Positions 26,870 through 35,703 of a stretch of DNA of 64,000 nucleotides are shown here, one piece after another. A model generated the notes under the pieces. It saw only the letters and a program-made list of their open reading frames with translations. It was not told the origin of the DNA and searched no databases. The position numbers and the translations under genes were made by a program. This stretch comes from JACQFV01 sp964593585 (GTDB taxonomy: Bacteria > Zixibacteria > MSB-5A5 > WJJR01), in assembly GCA_964593585.1 (NCBI GenBank), contig CAZQIZ010000009.1, positions 30,074 to 94,073 on the forward strand. The letters run 5' to 3'. Every line of letters starts with the position of its first letter. Position 1 is the first letter of the stretch.

Positions 26870-27847
26870 TCAGCGCTCGTCAAATCCCACCATCTGCCGC
26901 TTCTCCTCATCCCACAGCTTGAACCCTACACAGCGCAGACTGTCGCGCAGCGTCAGCCGCGTGACATTCCTCTGCAGGAATTCATTCTCCGCCAGCGCCT
27001 GGCGCAGACGGTAGTTCGGAATCCGGCTGCAGAGATGGTGCACATGGTGCACCCCGATGTTGCCGGTCAGCCAGTTGAGCGCCGGCGGCAATTCGTAGTA
27101 GGAACTGCCGCGCAGACTCGCCTCACGGTAATTCCACTCCGGCTCCTCGCGCCAGTAGGTGTCCTCAAACTGGTGCTGGATGTAAAACAGCCACACCCCC
27201 AGCGTCCCGGCGATCAGAATTACCGGCAACTGCACCTTGAGCAGCGCCGTCCAGCCGATGACCGCCGCGGCCGCCACCGCCAGCCCGATGATCAACACAT
27301 TGGTCAGCATCACGCTGCGCCACTCGCGCTTCCATGACCACGGCATGTCCAGCGGCAGACGATGCTTCAGCAGGAACTGGTAGGCGGGCCCGACGACAAA
27401 CAAGGTCAGCGGATGACGGTACACCCGGTATCCCAACTGCCGCCACCGGCTCAGCTCACGGTATTCGGCGACCGTCAGCGTCGTCACATCGCCAAAATCG
27501 CGACGGTCGAGATTTCCCGAGGTGGCGTGATGGATGGCGTGTGTCCGACGCCAATAATCGTAGGGCGTGAAAGTGAGCACGCCGAGAATCGTGCCGAGGA
27601 AGTTGTTCCACGATTGCTTCGGGAAAAACGATCCATGCCCGCAATCGTGCTGGAAGATGAACAACCGTACCAGGAGTGCGCCGGTCGGGACCGCCAGAAG
27701 CAGCGTGAGCCAGTACGAGTACTCCAGACTCCGGTACATCGCATACCAGAGCAGGGCAAACGGCCCGGCGGTGTTGATCAACTGCCATAGACTGCGCTTG
27801 ACCTCGGGACGGATGTAGGGCGCAAGGGACGGAGGCGGAGCTTCAAC
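26870..27847 (-). CDS. Fatty acid desaturase (membrane, di-iron)
   Basis: About 325 residues if it starts at the TTG at 27847; the TTG at 27781 is also in frame, but residues before it (LAPYIRPEVKRSLWQL) look like the family N-terminus. Three histidine boxes bind the di-iron centre: HDCGHGSFF, HAIHHA and HHVHH near the C-terminus. Four hydrophobic segments match the membrane layout. It introduces a double bond into acyl chains of lipids, using ferredoxin or a similar donor. It follows the DEAD-box helicase gene by 66 bases, possibly a cold-response pairing, as both families are often cold-induced; that link is inferred. Confidence 0.87.
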   Translation of the reverse strand, partial: VEAPPPSLAPYIRPEVKRSLWQLINTAGPFALLWYAMYRSLEYSYWLTLLLAVPTGALLVRLFIFQHDCGHGSFFPKQSWNNFLGTILGVLTFTPYDYWRRTHAIHHATSGNLDRRDFGDVTTLTVAEYRELSRWRQLGYRVYRHPLTLFVVGPAYQFLLKHRLPLDMPWSWKREWRSVMLTNVLIIGLAVAAAAVIGWTALLKVQLPVILIAGTLGVWLFYIQHQFEDTYWREEPEWNYREASLRGSSYYELPPALNWLTGNIGVHHVHHLCSRIPNYRLRQALAENEFLQRNVTRLTLRDSLRCVGFKLWDEEKRQMVGFDER

Positions 27848-27913
27848 GTCGGCGAAGGTGTCTACACGGGACAGCAGCGTGCTCCAGTCAGAGTGTGATC
27901 GTACAATCGGGGC

Positions 27914-29335
27914 CTAAGCGGCGCGCCGTGGTTTGCCCGGACCGCGCCGTCCGGCCGGTTTGCTCGTACGGCGTCCATAACCGCCGCCGGCCGGTTTTGG
28001 TTTCGACGGCGCCGCCGGTTTTGACACCGGGGCGGCGGGCACACGCCGTTTGTCCTTGGCTCGCGAGCGTTCCCTCTCGGCCGCCTTTCGCGTTTTGATC
28101 GCCGCAATCCGCTCGTGCAGCGGGATTTCCAGCTTCTCCGGCGCCTTGGCGTTGTAGTCGAACCCCGCCAGGGTCAGCCGCGGCAACCTCTGACCGACCG
28201 CCTTCTCGATCGCGCGCAGGTCGGATTCCTCCTCCGGCGCGACAAATGTGAATGCATCCCCGGTCATCGCAGCCCGCGCGGTACGTCCCACCCGGTGGAT
28301 GTAGCTTTCCGGCATCTCCGGCACATCGAAGTTGACCACATGCGACAGCGCCTCGACATCGATTCCGCGCGCCGCGATGTCGGTGGCCACCAGCACCGGG
28401 AATTTCCCCTTCTTGAATCCCTCCAGCGCCTCGGTGCGCTGGTTCTGGCTGCGGTTGCCGTGAATGCGTTCGCAACGGACTCCGTGCTTCTGCAGGTATT
28501 CCGCCAGACGGTTGGCGCGGTGCTTGGTGCGGGTGAACACCAGCGCGCTCTTGATCGACCCCTGACGGATCAGTTCCAGTAGCAGGGGGGACTTCAAATC
28601 GCGGCGCACCGGATAGACCGCCTGCGCGATCCCGGTCGCCGGCTCCGACTTGCGGTCGATGTTGATCGCCACCGGATTCTTCAGCATCTCGCGCGACAAC
28701 TCGACGATCGGCGGCGGCAGCGTCGCCGAGAAAAACAACGTCTGCTTGCGCGGCGGCAGATGCTCCAAGACCCGTCGGATGTCGGGGAGAAAGCCCATGT
28801 CCAGCATCCGGTCGGCCTCGTCGAGCACCAGAATCTCCAGCCCGGCCAGCTTCGCATACGGATACTGAAAGTGATCCAGGAGACGTCCCGGCGTTGCCAC
28901 GATCACATCGACGCCGACACGGAACGCGTGCTCCTGCGGACCCATGCCGACCCCGCCGAAGACCGCCGCGCTCGACAGCGGCGTGTGGGTCGCCAGAAGT
29001 TCCAGATGCTCGGCGATCTGCGCCGCCAGTTCACGGGTCGGCGTGAGGACCAGCGCGCGCGTGGTGCGGCGACGCTTCCCCAGCAGTTGGTGCAGAATCG
29101 GCAGGACAAAGGCGGCCGTCTTCCCCGATCCGGTCATCGCGCAGGCCAGGACATCGCGTCCCTCCAGCGCCGGCGGGATCGCGTCGCGTTGAATCGGCGT
29201 CGCGGTACGAAACCCCAGATCGGCGAACCCGCGCAGCAAGTCGGGATGCAATCCAAACGAGGCGAAATCCCCGGATACGTCGATGGTCTTGGCGGCCGTG
29301 TCAGGGGCGGCCGCGGCCCCGGTCTTCGAAATCAA
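27914..29335 (-). CDS. DEAD-box ATP-dependent RNA helicase (RhlE-like)
   Basis: 473 residues with all motifs: Q motif FRTATPIQRDAIP, motif I AMTGSGKT, Ia PTRELAAQ, II DEAD (VLDEADRMLDMGF), III SAT, then ATDIAARGID and HRVGRTAR in domain 2. The basic, proline- and alanine-rich C-terminal 90 residues (RRVPAAPVSKPAAPSKP ...) are the usual RNA-binding tail. The start is a TTG at 29335; a later start is possible because the first 25 residues are low complexity. It unwinds short RNA duplexes in ribosome assembly or RNA decay. Confidence 0.93.
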   Translation of the reverse strand: MISKTGAAAAPDTAAKTIDVSGDFASFGLHPDLLRGFADLGFRTATPIQRDAIPPALEGRDVLACAMTGSGKTAAFVLPILHQLLGKRRRTTRALVLTPTRELAAQIAEHLELLATHTPLSSAAVFGGVGMGPQEHAFRVGVDVIVATPGRLLDHFQYPYAKLAGLEILVLDEADRMLDMGFLPDIRRVLEHLPPRKQTLFFSATLPPPIVELSREMLKNPVAINIDRKSEPATGIAQAVYPVRRDLKSPLLLELIRQGSIKSALVFTRTKHRANRLAEYLQKHGVRCERIHGNRSQNQRTEALEGFKKGKFPVLVATDIAARGIDVEALSHVVNFDVPEMPESYIHRVGRTARAAMTGDAFTFVAPEEESDLRAIEKAVGQRLPRLTLAGFDYNAKAPEKLEIPLHERIAAIKTRKAAERERSRAKDKRRVPAAPVSKPAAPSKPKPAGGGYGRRTSKPAGRRGPGKPRRAA

Positions 29336-29529
29336 TAAGCCTCACAGTGCTGTCCCCTCCGGCCGCACACCATGTGCGCCGCGGACAGACTCATAAGTAT
29401 ACGGAAATCCTCTCCCGATTCCTTCCCTTATCTCGGCTCTCACACTGCGCGCCTGGCGCGATCCACCGCCCCCAATTCGGGGGTGCCGATCACGCCGCCG
29501 GGTAGGGTAGAGGCGATTGTCATCCGATC

Positions 29530-30312
29530 ATGAAATCACTCCTGTACGGCCAACTGGCCGTGGCCACCGGCAGCGTGTCGGCGGCCGCTGACACCCCGCG
29601 CGAACGTCTCGCCGCCCTGATCAATGAACGCGTTCAGCCGCCGGCGCCGCTTGCGCTCGATCTGTTGCACATCCGCGCCCTGCGCGTGGTCTCCGATGGC
29701 GTCAACGATCTCGGCGGCTGCTTCCCGCGCGATGAGCATGCCCGTCTCTGCGAACTGCTGGTCGATTCGCCGGTCCTGATCGGCCATGACCATCGCCGTC
29801 TGCCGGTGGCGCGCAACTTCGCCGCCCGTTGTGTCGAGGATGGCGAGCGCGCCTGGGTCGAATCGTGGTTCTACTGGCGGCGCGGCGAGGGGCCGCTCCA
29901 CGATCAACTTGCCTGCGACATCGACGCCGGCATCGTCAAGGAGGGCTCGATCGGGTTTGTCTTCGAACACCCCCGCTGCGCCCTCTGCGGACAAGACATC
30001 CGCGCCTGCGAGCACATCCCCGGACGCGCCTACGACGGCGCCGTTGCCTACTACGAGTACCGCGGCATCCAGCGGGTGCTGGAAACCTCGCTGGTCTACC
30101 GCGGCGCGACACCCGGCACACGGATCGTCCGTTATCCGCTCTTCTCCGACCGGGACGCGGCCATCAACTCCGACCTTCCCACCCTTCTCCGGGTGTCCCC
30201 CCCAACCTCCCGCGCTCTGTCCGCCTACCACTGTCCCGCCCGCCACACCCCATGGCCGCGTCCGCAACTCCGGCGCGGCCATGGGCCCCCGCCGCAACGG
30301 GAGGCACGATGA
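29530..30312 (+). CDS. HK97-type prohead (capsid maturation) protease, with zinc-like Cys motif
   Basis: 260 residues. The N-terminal 20 residues precede a core that reads VLIGHDHRRLPVARN (His86/His88) and IDAGIVKEGSIGF (Ser140), the His and Ser expected for the U35/HK97 serine protease. Immediately after lies C150-x2-C153-x6-C160-x-H162 (CALCGQDIRACEHI), a possible zinc site not found in classical HK97 protease. Its position at the head of a capsid gene set supports the call. It would cleave scaffold and capsid N-termini during shell maturation. The stop overlaps the next start by 4 bases. Confidence 0.68.
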   Translation: MKSLLYGQLAVATGSVSAAADTPRERLAALINERVQPPAPLALDLLHIRALRVVSDGVNDLGGCFPRDEHARLCELLVDSPVLIGHDHRRLPVARNFAARCVEDGERAWVESWFYWRRGEGPLHDQLACDIDAGIVKEGSIGFVFEHPRCALCGQDIRACEHIPGRAYDGAVAYYEYRGIQRVLETSLVYRGATPGTRIVRYPLFSDRDAAINSDLPTLLRVSPPTSRALSAYHCPARHTPWPRPQLRRGHGPPPQREAR

Positions 30313-30575
30313 ACAACAACTGGATCAAGCCGCTGACATCGATTGTGCTGATCGTCGCCGGCGTGCTGGCCGCCTACTACACCACCGTCTATGGCATCCG
30401 TCTGACCGTCAGCGAAAAAGCCGATCGCGCGACCGTCGAGCAGATCGACCGCCGCCTGGTCACCATCGAAACACTCCTGCGCACCGACATCGCGCACCAG
30501 ACCGACCTCCTCGAACTGCGCGCCGCCCTCGACAACCGCCTGACCCGCATCGAAACTCTCCTCGAATCGCGGTAA
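30309..30575 (+). CDS. Small membrane protein with coiled coil (holin-like or phage membrane protein)
   Basis: 88 residues starting inside the previous stop (ATGA), after GGGAGG. One transmembrane helix at about 10-30 (IVLIVAGVLAAYYTTVYGI) is followed by a heptad-like coiled coil to the C-terminus (DRRLVTIETLLRTDIAHQTD). Size and position fit a holin or spanin-like protein, but no family was recognised. Confidence 0.6.
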   Translation: MNNNWIKPLTSIVLIVAGVLAAYYTTVYGIRLTVSEKADRATVEQIDRRLVTIETLLRTDIAHQTDLLELRAALDNRLTRIETLLESR

Positions 30576-30625
30576 CAGCGATGGCCAGCCTTTACCTCGC
30601 AACGCCGAAGAGGCACGCCCCCACC

Positions 30626-30670
30626 CGTCATTGCGAGTCCCGCGCTCTTGGCGGGACGAAGCAATCTTTG
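30626..30670. repeat. Dispersed hairpin, CGTCATTGC variant
   Basis: CGTCATTGCGAGTCCCGC, loop GCTCTTG, GCGGGACGAAGCAATCTTTG. First of four elements filling the 340-base gap between two module genes. Confidence 0.85.
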
Positions 30671-30692
30671 TTCGCCCCACTACCCGGCCAAA

Positions 30693-30742
30693 AAAGATTG
30701 CCTCGTCGTCATCCGCCTTCGGCGGACTCCCCTTCGCAATCG
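30693..30742. repeat. Dispersed hairpin, inverted variant
   Basis: AAAGATTGC ... inner pair CCGCC/GGCGG ... TTCGCAATC. Reverse orientation of the element at 30626. Confidence 0.75.
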
Positions 30743-30783
30743 CGGAGGAGCGCGGAACCCACGGCAACGATCAGACCAAAATC

Positions 30784-30825
30784 CGTCATTCCAAGCCGGC
30801 GCTCTTTGCCGGCTTGGAATCTTTG
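30784..30825. repeat. Dispersed hairpin, CGTCATTCC variant
   Basis: CGTCATTCCAAGCCGGC, loop GCTCTTT, GCCGGCTTGGAATCTTTG. Same arms as 18997. Confidence 0.85.
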
Positions 30826-30855
30826 TTAAAGCGCCACCCACCATTCCGCGTCATC

Positions 30856-30900
30856 CGTCATTGTGAGTCCCGCGCTCTTGGCGGGACAAGGCAATCCTTG
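30856..30900. repeat. Dispersed hairpin, CGTCATTGT variant
   Basis: CGTCATTGTGAGTCCCGC, loop, GCGGGACAAGGCAATCCTTG. The second arm carries changes (ACAAGGCAATCC) relative to 30626. Confidence 0.8.
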
Positions 30901-30919
30901 TTTCCCCCGAAAGGACCAC

Positions 30920-31195
30920 ATGCCCGCCGACACCAACTGGGAGATCATCCGCTCCCGTCTTTCCGAACGCATCCGTCGCCGCGTCATCGCCCTGCAACGC
31001 CTCCAGGGCAACCAGCCCGATCCGGAGGCCATCGACCAGGAACTGAGTGAATGCGGCGATGACGCCGCCGCGCTGTGGGCGTTGGCCGAACGGGTCGACC
31101 GCGCGCTCGATGCCGCTGTCCGACCGCGCGCGGCACGGCTCCCCATCCCCGGCGCGCCGCCGGTCACCGCCAACCATGAATTCCGTACCCGCTGA
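30920..31195 (+). CDS. Small alpha-helical protein of the capsid module
   Basis: 91 residues; AAGGA lies 5 bases before the ATG. The sequence is helical and charged (WEIIRSRLSERIRRRVIAL ...) with no transmembrane segment. Ends 11 bases before the decoration-like gene. No family recognised; position suggests a small head-associated or connector protein. Confidence 0.55.
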   Translation: MPADTNWEIIRSRLSERIRRRVIALQRLQGNQPDPEAIDQELSECGDDAAALWALAERVDRALDAAVRPRAARLPIPGAPPVTANHEFRTR

Positions 31196-31206
31196 GAGGA
31201 ACCCCC

Positions 31207-31629
31207 ATGCCCATCCGCGATCACAACCTCGATTCGATCGGCGAACTCTACGCCACTTTCAAAGTCAAGCAGACAGCCGGCGTCGATGACCTCAACGACT
31301 CCCACATCGGCCGTGCGGTCACACTCACCGGCTCCAACGAGGTCGGCCCCGGTGTCGACAACGCCGTACTGATCGGCAAACTCATCGACCTGACCCATGA
31401 AGACCGCGACACCGGACGCCGTCTCGCGACCGTGCAGATCGCCGGCGTCTGCCGTCTGCCCGTCGGCGCGCCGTTTCCGTCGGTCGGCGAGCGTGTCGTC
31501 TGCGCCGCCAACGCCACGGTCAAGCAGGCGCCAGGCCTCACGGGCAACGATCCCGCCGGCGGCAACACCGCCCGCGGCACCGTGCTGGCCGTCAACGGCA
31601 CCACCGATTGCATCATCCTGCTGAATTGA
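31207..31629 (+). CDS. Capsid decoration-like (DUF2190-type) protein
   Basis: 140 residues with GAGAGGAAC upstream. It is all-beta in character: AVTLTGSNEVGPG, AVLIGKLIDLTHEDRDTGRRLATVQIAGVCRLPV, GTVLAVNGTTDCIILLN. The order of short strands with a central VQIAG resembles DUF2190 head-decoration proteins found beside HK97-fold capsids. It would bind the outside of the capsid. Upstream of the capsid gene, as is common in phage. Confidence 0.6.
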   Translation: MPIRDHNLDSIGELYATFKVKQTAGVDDLNDSHIGRAVTLTGSNEVGPGVDNAVLIGKLIDLTHEDRDTGRRLATVQIAGVCRLPVGAPFPSVGERVVCAANATVKQAPGLTGNDPAGGNTARGTVLAVNGTTDCIILLN

Positions 31630-31770
31630 CACATGGGTTCCCTTACCCGATTCGCTGACGGCGAATCGACCTTCCCCTTAGGTGGAGGTGAATCTCCAAC
31701 GCCCAACTTGTTGCCCAAGCTCTGTGATAGGACACGAATCTTCGTGTCAACAACCAAGAGGGTGTATTTA

Positions 31771-31821
31771 CCTCTCCCTCAGGGAGAGGTCGTCCCTGCC
31801 GTAGGCAGGGGCGGGTGAGGG
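31771..31821. repeat. Two-hairpin palindrome (CCCTCACCC family)
   Basis: CCTCTCCCT, AGGGAGAGG, arm pair GTCCCTGCC/GGCAGGGGC, terminal GGGTGAGGG. Sits in the 289-base gap before the capsid gene; nothing else is seen in that gap. Confidence 0.85.
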
Positions 31822-31918
31822 GACCGGGCGCATGACCAGATTCCAGTCATCCCCGTGCATTCAATACGACAGCCAAGCGAGCGATCCCCACAACACCATC
31901 ATCCCTCCAAGGACTCAC

Positions 31919-33022
31919 ATGGACCTCGATAAACTCCTCTCCGATCCACCCGCCGACCTGCTGGCGCGCGCCTCCGTCGAACCCTCCGATGGCCGCGTCG
32001 ACCTGCGGCGCGCCCGTCAACTGTCCATCACCCGCGACACTTACCTCGAAGCCGAGTCGCGCGGCCTGACCCTCTCCGAACTGCTCGAATCCCCCGACTT
32101 CGACCCCAGCCCCGTCGACAGCCCGTTGGATGCCTTCGAACGTCAACTGGCCGCGCGCGGGCTGCGCGTCGGCGGATCCAATCCGGTCACCGTCGAGCTG
32201 TTTTACCGCGGCGCGCCGGCGCTTTTGCCCGAATTCATGATGCGCGAAATCCGCGCCGGCATGGCGATGCGTCCCGAACTGGCCGGCCTGGTCGGCGCCA
32301 CCTCGCGCATCACCGCCAACCGCTACACCCCGTTCGATGTCGATGCCGCCATCACCGATCCGAAATGGTCGCTGCGTCCGACCGGCGATGGCGCCAATGT
32401 CCCGGCGGTGGTGGTCACCGAACGGGTCAACTCGATCGACATCCCGGACTATGGCCTGGCGCTGAAGGCCTCCTACAAGGCGCTGCGCCATCGCACCATG
32501 CCGCAATTCAAGGTGCTGCTCTGGTACATCGGCTACCGCATGCAGGTCGACAAACTCGGATTGCTGGTCGATGTGCTGCTCAACGGCGACGGCAACGACA
32601 ACGCCGCCGATGTGATCAACACCGCCGTCTCCGGCGCCTTCACCTACGCCGACCTGGTCGCCTTCTGGTCGGAACTGCATCCGTTCGAGATGAACACGCT
32701 GGTCTGCGGCAAGGCGAAGCTGGCCGCCATCCTCACCATGGATGAATTCAAGGACGCCAACGCCGGGTTCCGTTTTCAGAGCACCGGCGAACTGGTCAGC
32801 CCGATCGGCGCCTCGCTGGTGCGCTCGGATGAAGTCCCCGCCGATCTGGTCATCGGCATGGATCGACGCTTCGCCGCCGAGGAGGTCATCACCCAGCCGC
32901 TCACCGTCGAATACGACAAGATCATCGAGCAGCGCTTCGAGGAGGCCGTGATCTCCGAATCCGTCGCCTACGCCAAGGTCATTCCCGACGCTGCCAAAGC
33001 CCTCGACACCGTCTGGCCGTAG
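31919..33022 (+). CDS. HK97-fold major capsid protein
   Basis: 367 residues from the ATG after AAGGACTCAC. The N-terminal 100 residues look like the scaffold (delta) domain that the protease would remove. The rest follows the HK97-fold layout: E-loop/P-domain region (MREIRAGMAMRPELAGLVG, about 117-137), ALKASYKALRHRTMPQFKVLLWYIGYRMQVDKLG split across the spine helix region, and a C-terminal LVIGMDRRFAAEEVITQPLTVEYDKIIEQRFEEAVIS in pieces, typical of A-domain strands. Called from these features and the neighbouring protease and decoration genes. It is the shell protein of a phage head, a gene-transfer particle or an encapsulin-like compartment. Confidence 0.78.
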   Translation: MDLDKLLSDPPADLLARASVEPSDGRVDLRRARQLSITRDTYLEAESRGLTLSELLESPDFDPSPVDSPLDAFERQLAARGLRVGGSNPVTVELFYRGAPALLPEFMMREIRAGMAMRPELAGLVGATSRITANRYTPFDVDAAITDPKWSLRPTGDGANVPAVVVTERVNSIDIPDYGLALKASYKALRHRTMPQFKVLLWYIGYRMQVDKLGLLVDVLLNGDGNDNAADVINTAVSGAFTYADLVAFWSELHPFEMNTLVCGKAKLAAILTMDEFKDANAGFRFQSTGELVSPIGASLVRSDEVPADLVIGMDRRFAAEEVITQPLTVEYDKIIEQRFEEAVISESVAYAKVIPDAAKALDTVWP

Positions 33023-33026
33023 CGAC

Positions 33027-33080
33027 CCCTCACCCGCCTCACGCCTGTCGGCGTGAGGCGGCCTCTCCCTGAGGGAGAGG
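33027..33080. repeat. Two-hairpin palindrome (CCCTCACCC family)
   Basis: CCCTCACCC, arm pair GCCTCACGCC/GGCGTGAGGC, CCTCTCCCT, AGGGAGAGG. Begins 4 bases after the capsid stop. Confidence 0.85.
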
Positions 33081-33117
33081 CGAACTTCTTTTCCGTCCAT
33101 GTTGAACTAGCCCTGTA

Positions 33118-33162
33118 GGGCGGGCTCTGCCCGCCGGCTTTTCATCTCACGCCCCCTGCCGC
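33118..33162. repeat. 45-bp direct repeat, copy 1
   Basis: Starts with the hairpin GGGCGGGCTCTGCCCGCC and ends CACGCCCCCTGCCGC. Identical to 33220-33264. Confidence 0.9.
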
Positions 33163-33219
33163 ATGCGGCTCGCCACCTTCGGGGATCGCCCTCCCACGAA
33201 GACTTGATCCTCCCACGTG

Positions 33220-33264
33220 GGGCGGGCTCTGCCCGCCGGCTTTTCATCTCACGCCCCCTGCCGC
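33220..33264. repeat. 45-bp direct repeat, copy 2
   Basis: Exact copy of 33118-33162, 102 bases downstream, between the capsid and propeller genes. Confidence 0.9.
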
Positions 33265-33327
33265 GCGCGGCTCGCAGGGTGGCTCGCCCTTCCGAAGAGC
33301 ATCCGGTTCTTCTGAATGGGAAGTTCA

Positions 33328-33374
33328 CCTCCCCCTCTGGGGGAGGCCGCTCTGCGAAGCAGAGCGGGTGAGGG
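33328..33374. repeat. Two-hairpin palindrome (CCCTCACCC family)
   Basis: CCTCCCCCT/GGGGGAGG, arm pair GCTCTGC/GCAGAGC, terminal GGGTGAGGG. Ends 30 bases before the propeller gene. Confidence 0.85.
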
Positions 33375-33403
33375 CACCCGCGCCCTCCGCTATCCGATCA
33401 CTC

Positions 33404-34822
33404 ATGCACATCTCTCTCGACACGTCCACCGCCCAATTCCCCGCCGGTCTGCCGACGCAGAAACGGATCTTCCGTCTCGCGCACGGCGCGTACGCCGGAC
33501 GGTTCCTCGCGCTGTTTGCGCGCACACCGTCCAATCTGGCCCTGTGCTGGTCTGATCCACCGCACACCGCCTGGACCGACCCGGTCGACTACCTCACCGA
33601 GTCGGATGACCTGCCCTTCGATGCGGTGATCGATGATGATGGCCATGTCACCGTCGCCTACACACAATCCGGAATTGCCGCGCTGCGTGTGGTCCGTCTC
33701 GCGCATCTGAATGGCGCCTGGGCGCCGCAGACCCCGATCACAGTCTATGATTCGGCGTCGTCGGCCAATCGTCAGCCGTCCATCACACTCGATGCCTACA
33801 ATCGTCTTTGGATCGCCTGGGCGCGCGATGATGCCGGCGCCATCTCGCTGCGGGTGAAATCCTCAAGCGATGACGGCGCCACATGGGGCGCGGGCGCGGC
33901 CGATCCGGGAACCGATCTGTCCGGCACAGTCAACGCCGTCTTCCCGCGTCTTGTGCCGCGCCCGACTCATCTGCATTGCCTCTACACGGTGAACGGAACC
34001 GAGGCGCGTCATCGCCGCATCGCGCTCGATGCCACACTCTGGGATCCGGCCGATCTGCTCTACACCGGTTCCGGTCTCGGCGCCGACATCACCGGCGCGG
34101 TCGCCGCCGATGGACGGCTCGGCGCGCTCTTTGCCGCTGAGGGGCAATTTTTTCTGAAGGAGTACGATGGTGCAAGCTGGGGCGCCCTGCAGACCGTCGC
34201 CGCGCAACCTGCCGTCGCGCCGATCCTTCGCTATCTCGATCTGTTACCCTATGTCTTGTTCCTGCACAACGTCGGTGTCGACCAGAATCGGCTTTATGCT
34301 ACTCATCGCAACGGTGCCACGTTTGTTGCGCCCGAGCCGGTCTTAAGCGAACAGCCGGTCTTCACCGCCGTGTTCTGCTTTGATGCCGACGCCCCCATGC
34401 CCTTCGCCGACCTGACCGCGGCCGCCGCCTCGACCTCGGCCGCCGACATCGTTCACCCGACCTCCGGCGCATTGCTGGACGATGCCGGCGATGCCCTCTA
34501 CCTGGGCGCTGCCGACCGCTTCGGCTTTCTTCGCGTCATCCTCTCGCAAAGCGGCGCCGGCGGCACAGTGACCTGGGCGTACTGGAACGGCGCCTCCTGG
34601 AGCGAATTTGTCCCCGCCTCCGGCCCGTACCATTTCGACTCCGCCAACGCTGGCGTGCGACTCTTCTCCGACACCCTCGCTATTCCCGCCGATTGGCAGA
34701 AGCACACGCTCAACGGCGCGCATCAGTTCTGGCTGCGTGTGCTTTGCGGCTCACCCTTCGCCGCTGCCCCAATCGGCACACAGATCACCGCCGTGACCGA
34801 ACTGACCGCGGTCTCCATCTGA
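33404..34822 (+). CDS. Beta-propeller structural protein (BNR/sialidase-like)
   Basis: 472 residues from the ATG at 33404; the frame upstream is repeat DNA. Repeated blade-like units contain the Asp-box pattern (SSDDGATWG at about 155) and W-rich strands (RLWIAWARDDAGAISLRV, WTYWNGASWSEF-like). No signal peptide, so it is likely assembled in the cytoplasm, consistent with a virion fibre or appendage rather than a secreted sialidase. No sialidase catalytic arginine triad was identified. Confidence 0.6.
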   Translation: MHISLDTSTAQFPAGLPTQKRIFRLAHGAYAGRFLALFARTPSNLALCWSDPPHTAWTDPVDYLTESDDLPFDAVIDDDGHVTVAYTQSGIAALRVVRLAHLNGAWAPQTPITVYDSASSANRQPSITLDAYNRLWIAWARDDAGAISLRVKSSSDDGATWGAGAADPGTDLSGTVNAVFPRLVPRPTHLHCLYTVNGTEARHRRIALDATLWDPADLLYTGSGLGADITGAVAADGRLGALFAAEGQFFLKEYDGASWGALQTVAAQPAVAPILRYLDLLPYVLFLHNVGVDQNRLYATHRNGATFVAPEPVLSEQPVFTAVFCFDADAPMPFADLTAAAASTSAADIVHPTSGALLDDAGDALYLGAADRFGFLRVILSQSGAGGTVTWAYWNGASWSEFVPASGPYHFDSANAGVRLFSDTLAIPADWQKHTLNGAHQFWLRVLCGSPFAAAPIGTQITAVTELTAVSI

Positions 34823-34847
34823 TACCGCGCCACGCACAGAGATTCCC

Positions 34848-35672
34848 ATGTCCTTCACCTCCCGCGATCTCGTACGCGCTCATCTCACTTTCGCCAACCT
34901 CGGCGAAGTCCCGATCCGCGCCATCCCGGTGGTCCTCAGCGGCGACATCCCCGCCGCGCTCCCGCATGCCGGCCTTGCGAGTGGCTCGGTGATCGTCAAG
35001 GCCGCGCGCGACCTCGCCCCGGCGCTCGAATGGCGAACGCTCGATGCCGGCTGGGTCATCCTCAACCACGCCCAATTGATCCCGGGCACCGTGCTGATCG
35101 CCGCCGACAGTTCTCTCGGGCGGTGGTTCAGCGAGAACATCGATTACATCGTCGACGCGCCCGGCGGACGGATCCGCCGTCTGGTTGATGGCACGATCGC
35201 CGCCGGCCAGACCGTCGCCGTCTGGTATCTCCACTATCATCTTTACAGCGAGGGAGAGGACTACACCGTCGACACGACGCGCGGCGAACTGACACGCCGC
35301 GCCGATGGCGCGATCGCCGATGGTCAGGAGGTGCTGGTCGATTACACCGTCGCCCTCGGCGCCGTCTCCGACACCGTCATCGATCAGGCCATCGCCGAAT
35401 CGGGGGAGATGGCCCTGCAGATTGTCGCGCCGGTCTACCATGACGCTCCCGCGCCCGGGGTCGTGGTCGGCGCCACGCACCTGGCGGTGGCGCAGTTGGC
35501 GCGCATGCGCGCCGCGGCCGTGCTGGCGGATGCGAACACCGGCGCGCCGGCCGCACGCGCCGCCGCGCAACTGTGGCTGGAGATCGCCGCCCAATACGAT
35601 CGCTCCGCCCGCTCGTTCCTGTCCCGCTACGCCGCCCCCGTCGCCGGCCGCGCACCGCTTCAGCGCGGATAG
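34848..35672 (+). CDS. Structural protein of the capsid module, unknown fold
   Basis: 274 residues. The first half is beta-rich with repeated segments WVILNHAQLIPGTVLI and DYIVDAPGGRIRRL then DYTVDTTRGELTRR, which look like an internal duplication of about 40 residues. The last 60 residues are alpha-helical (LARMRAAAVLADANTGAPAA). Follows the propeller by 25 bases. Could be a head-tail joining or baseplate protein; no family was recognised. Confidence 0.5.
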   Translation: MSFTSRDLVRAHLTFANLGEVPIRAIPVVLSGDIPAALPHAGLASGSVIVKAARDLAPALEWRTLDAGWVILNHAQLIPGTVLIAADSSLGRWFSENIDYIVDAPGGRIRRLVDGTIAAGQTVAVWYLHYHLYSEGEDYTVDTTRGELTRRADGAIADGQEVLVDYTVALGAVSDTVIDQAIAESGEMALQIVAPVYHDAPAPGVVVGATHLAVAQLARMRAAAVLADANTGAPAARAAAQLWLEIAAQYDRSARSFLSRYAAPVAGRAPLQRG

Positions 35673-35703
35673 GTCCCATTGGCCCCATCCGTCCTATTGC
35701 CCC

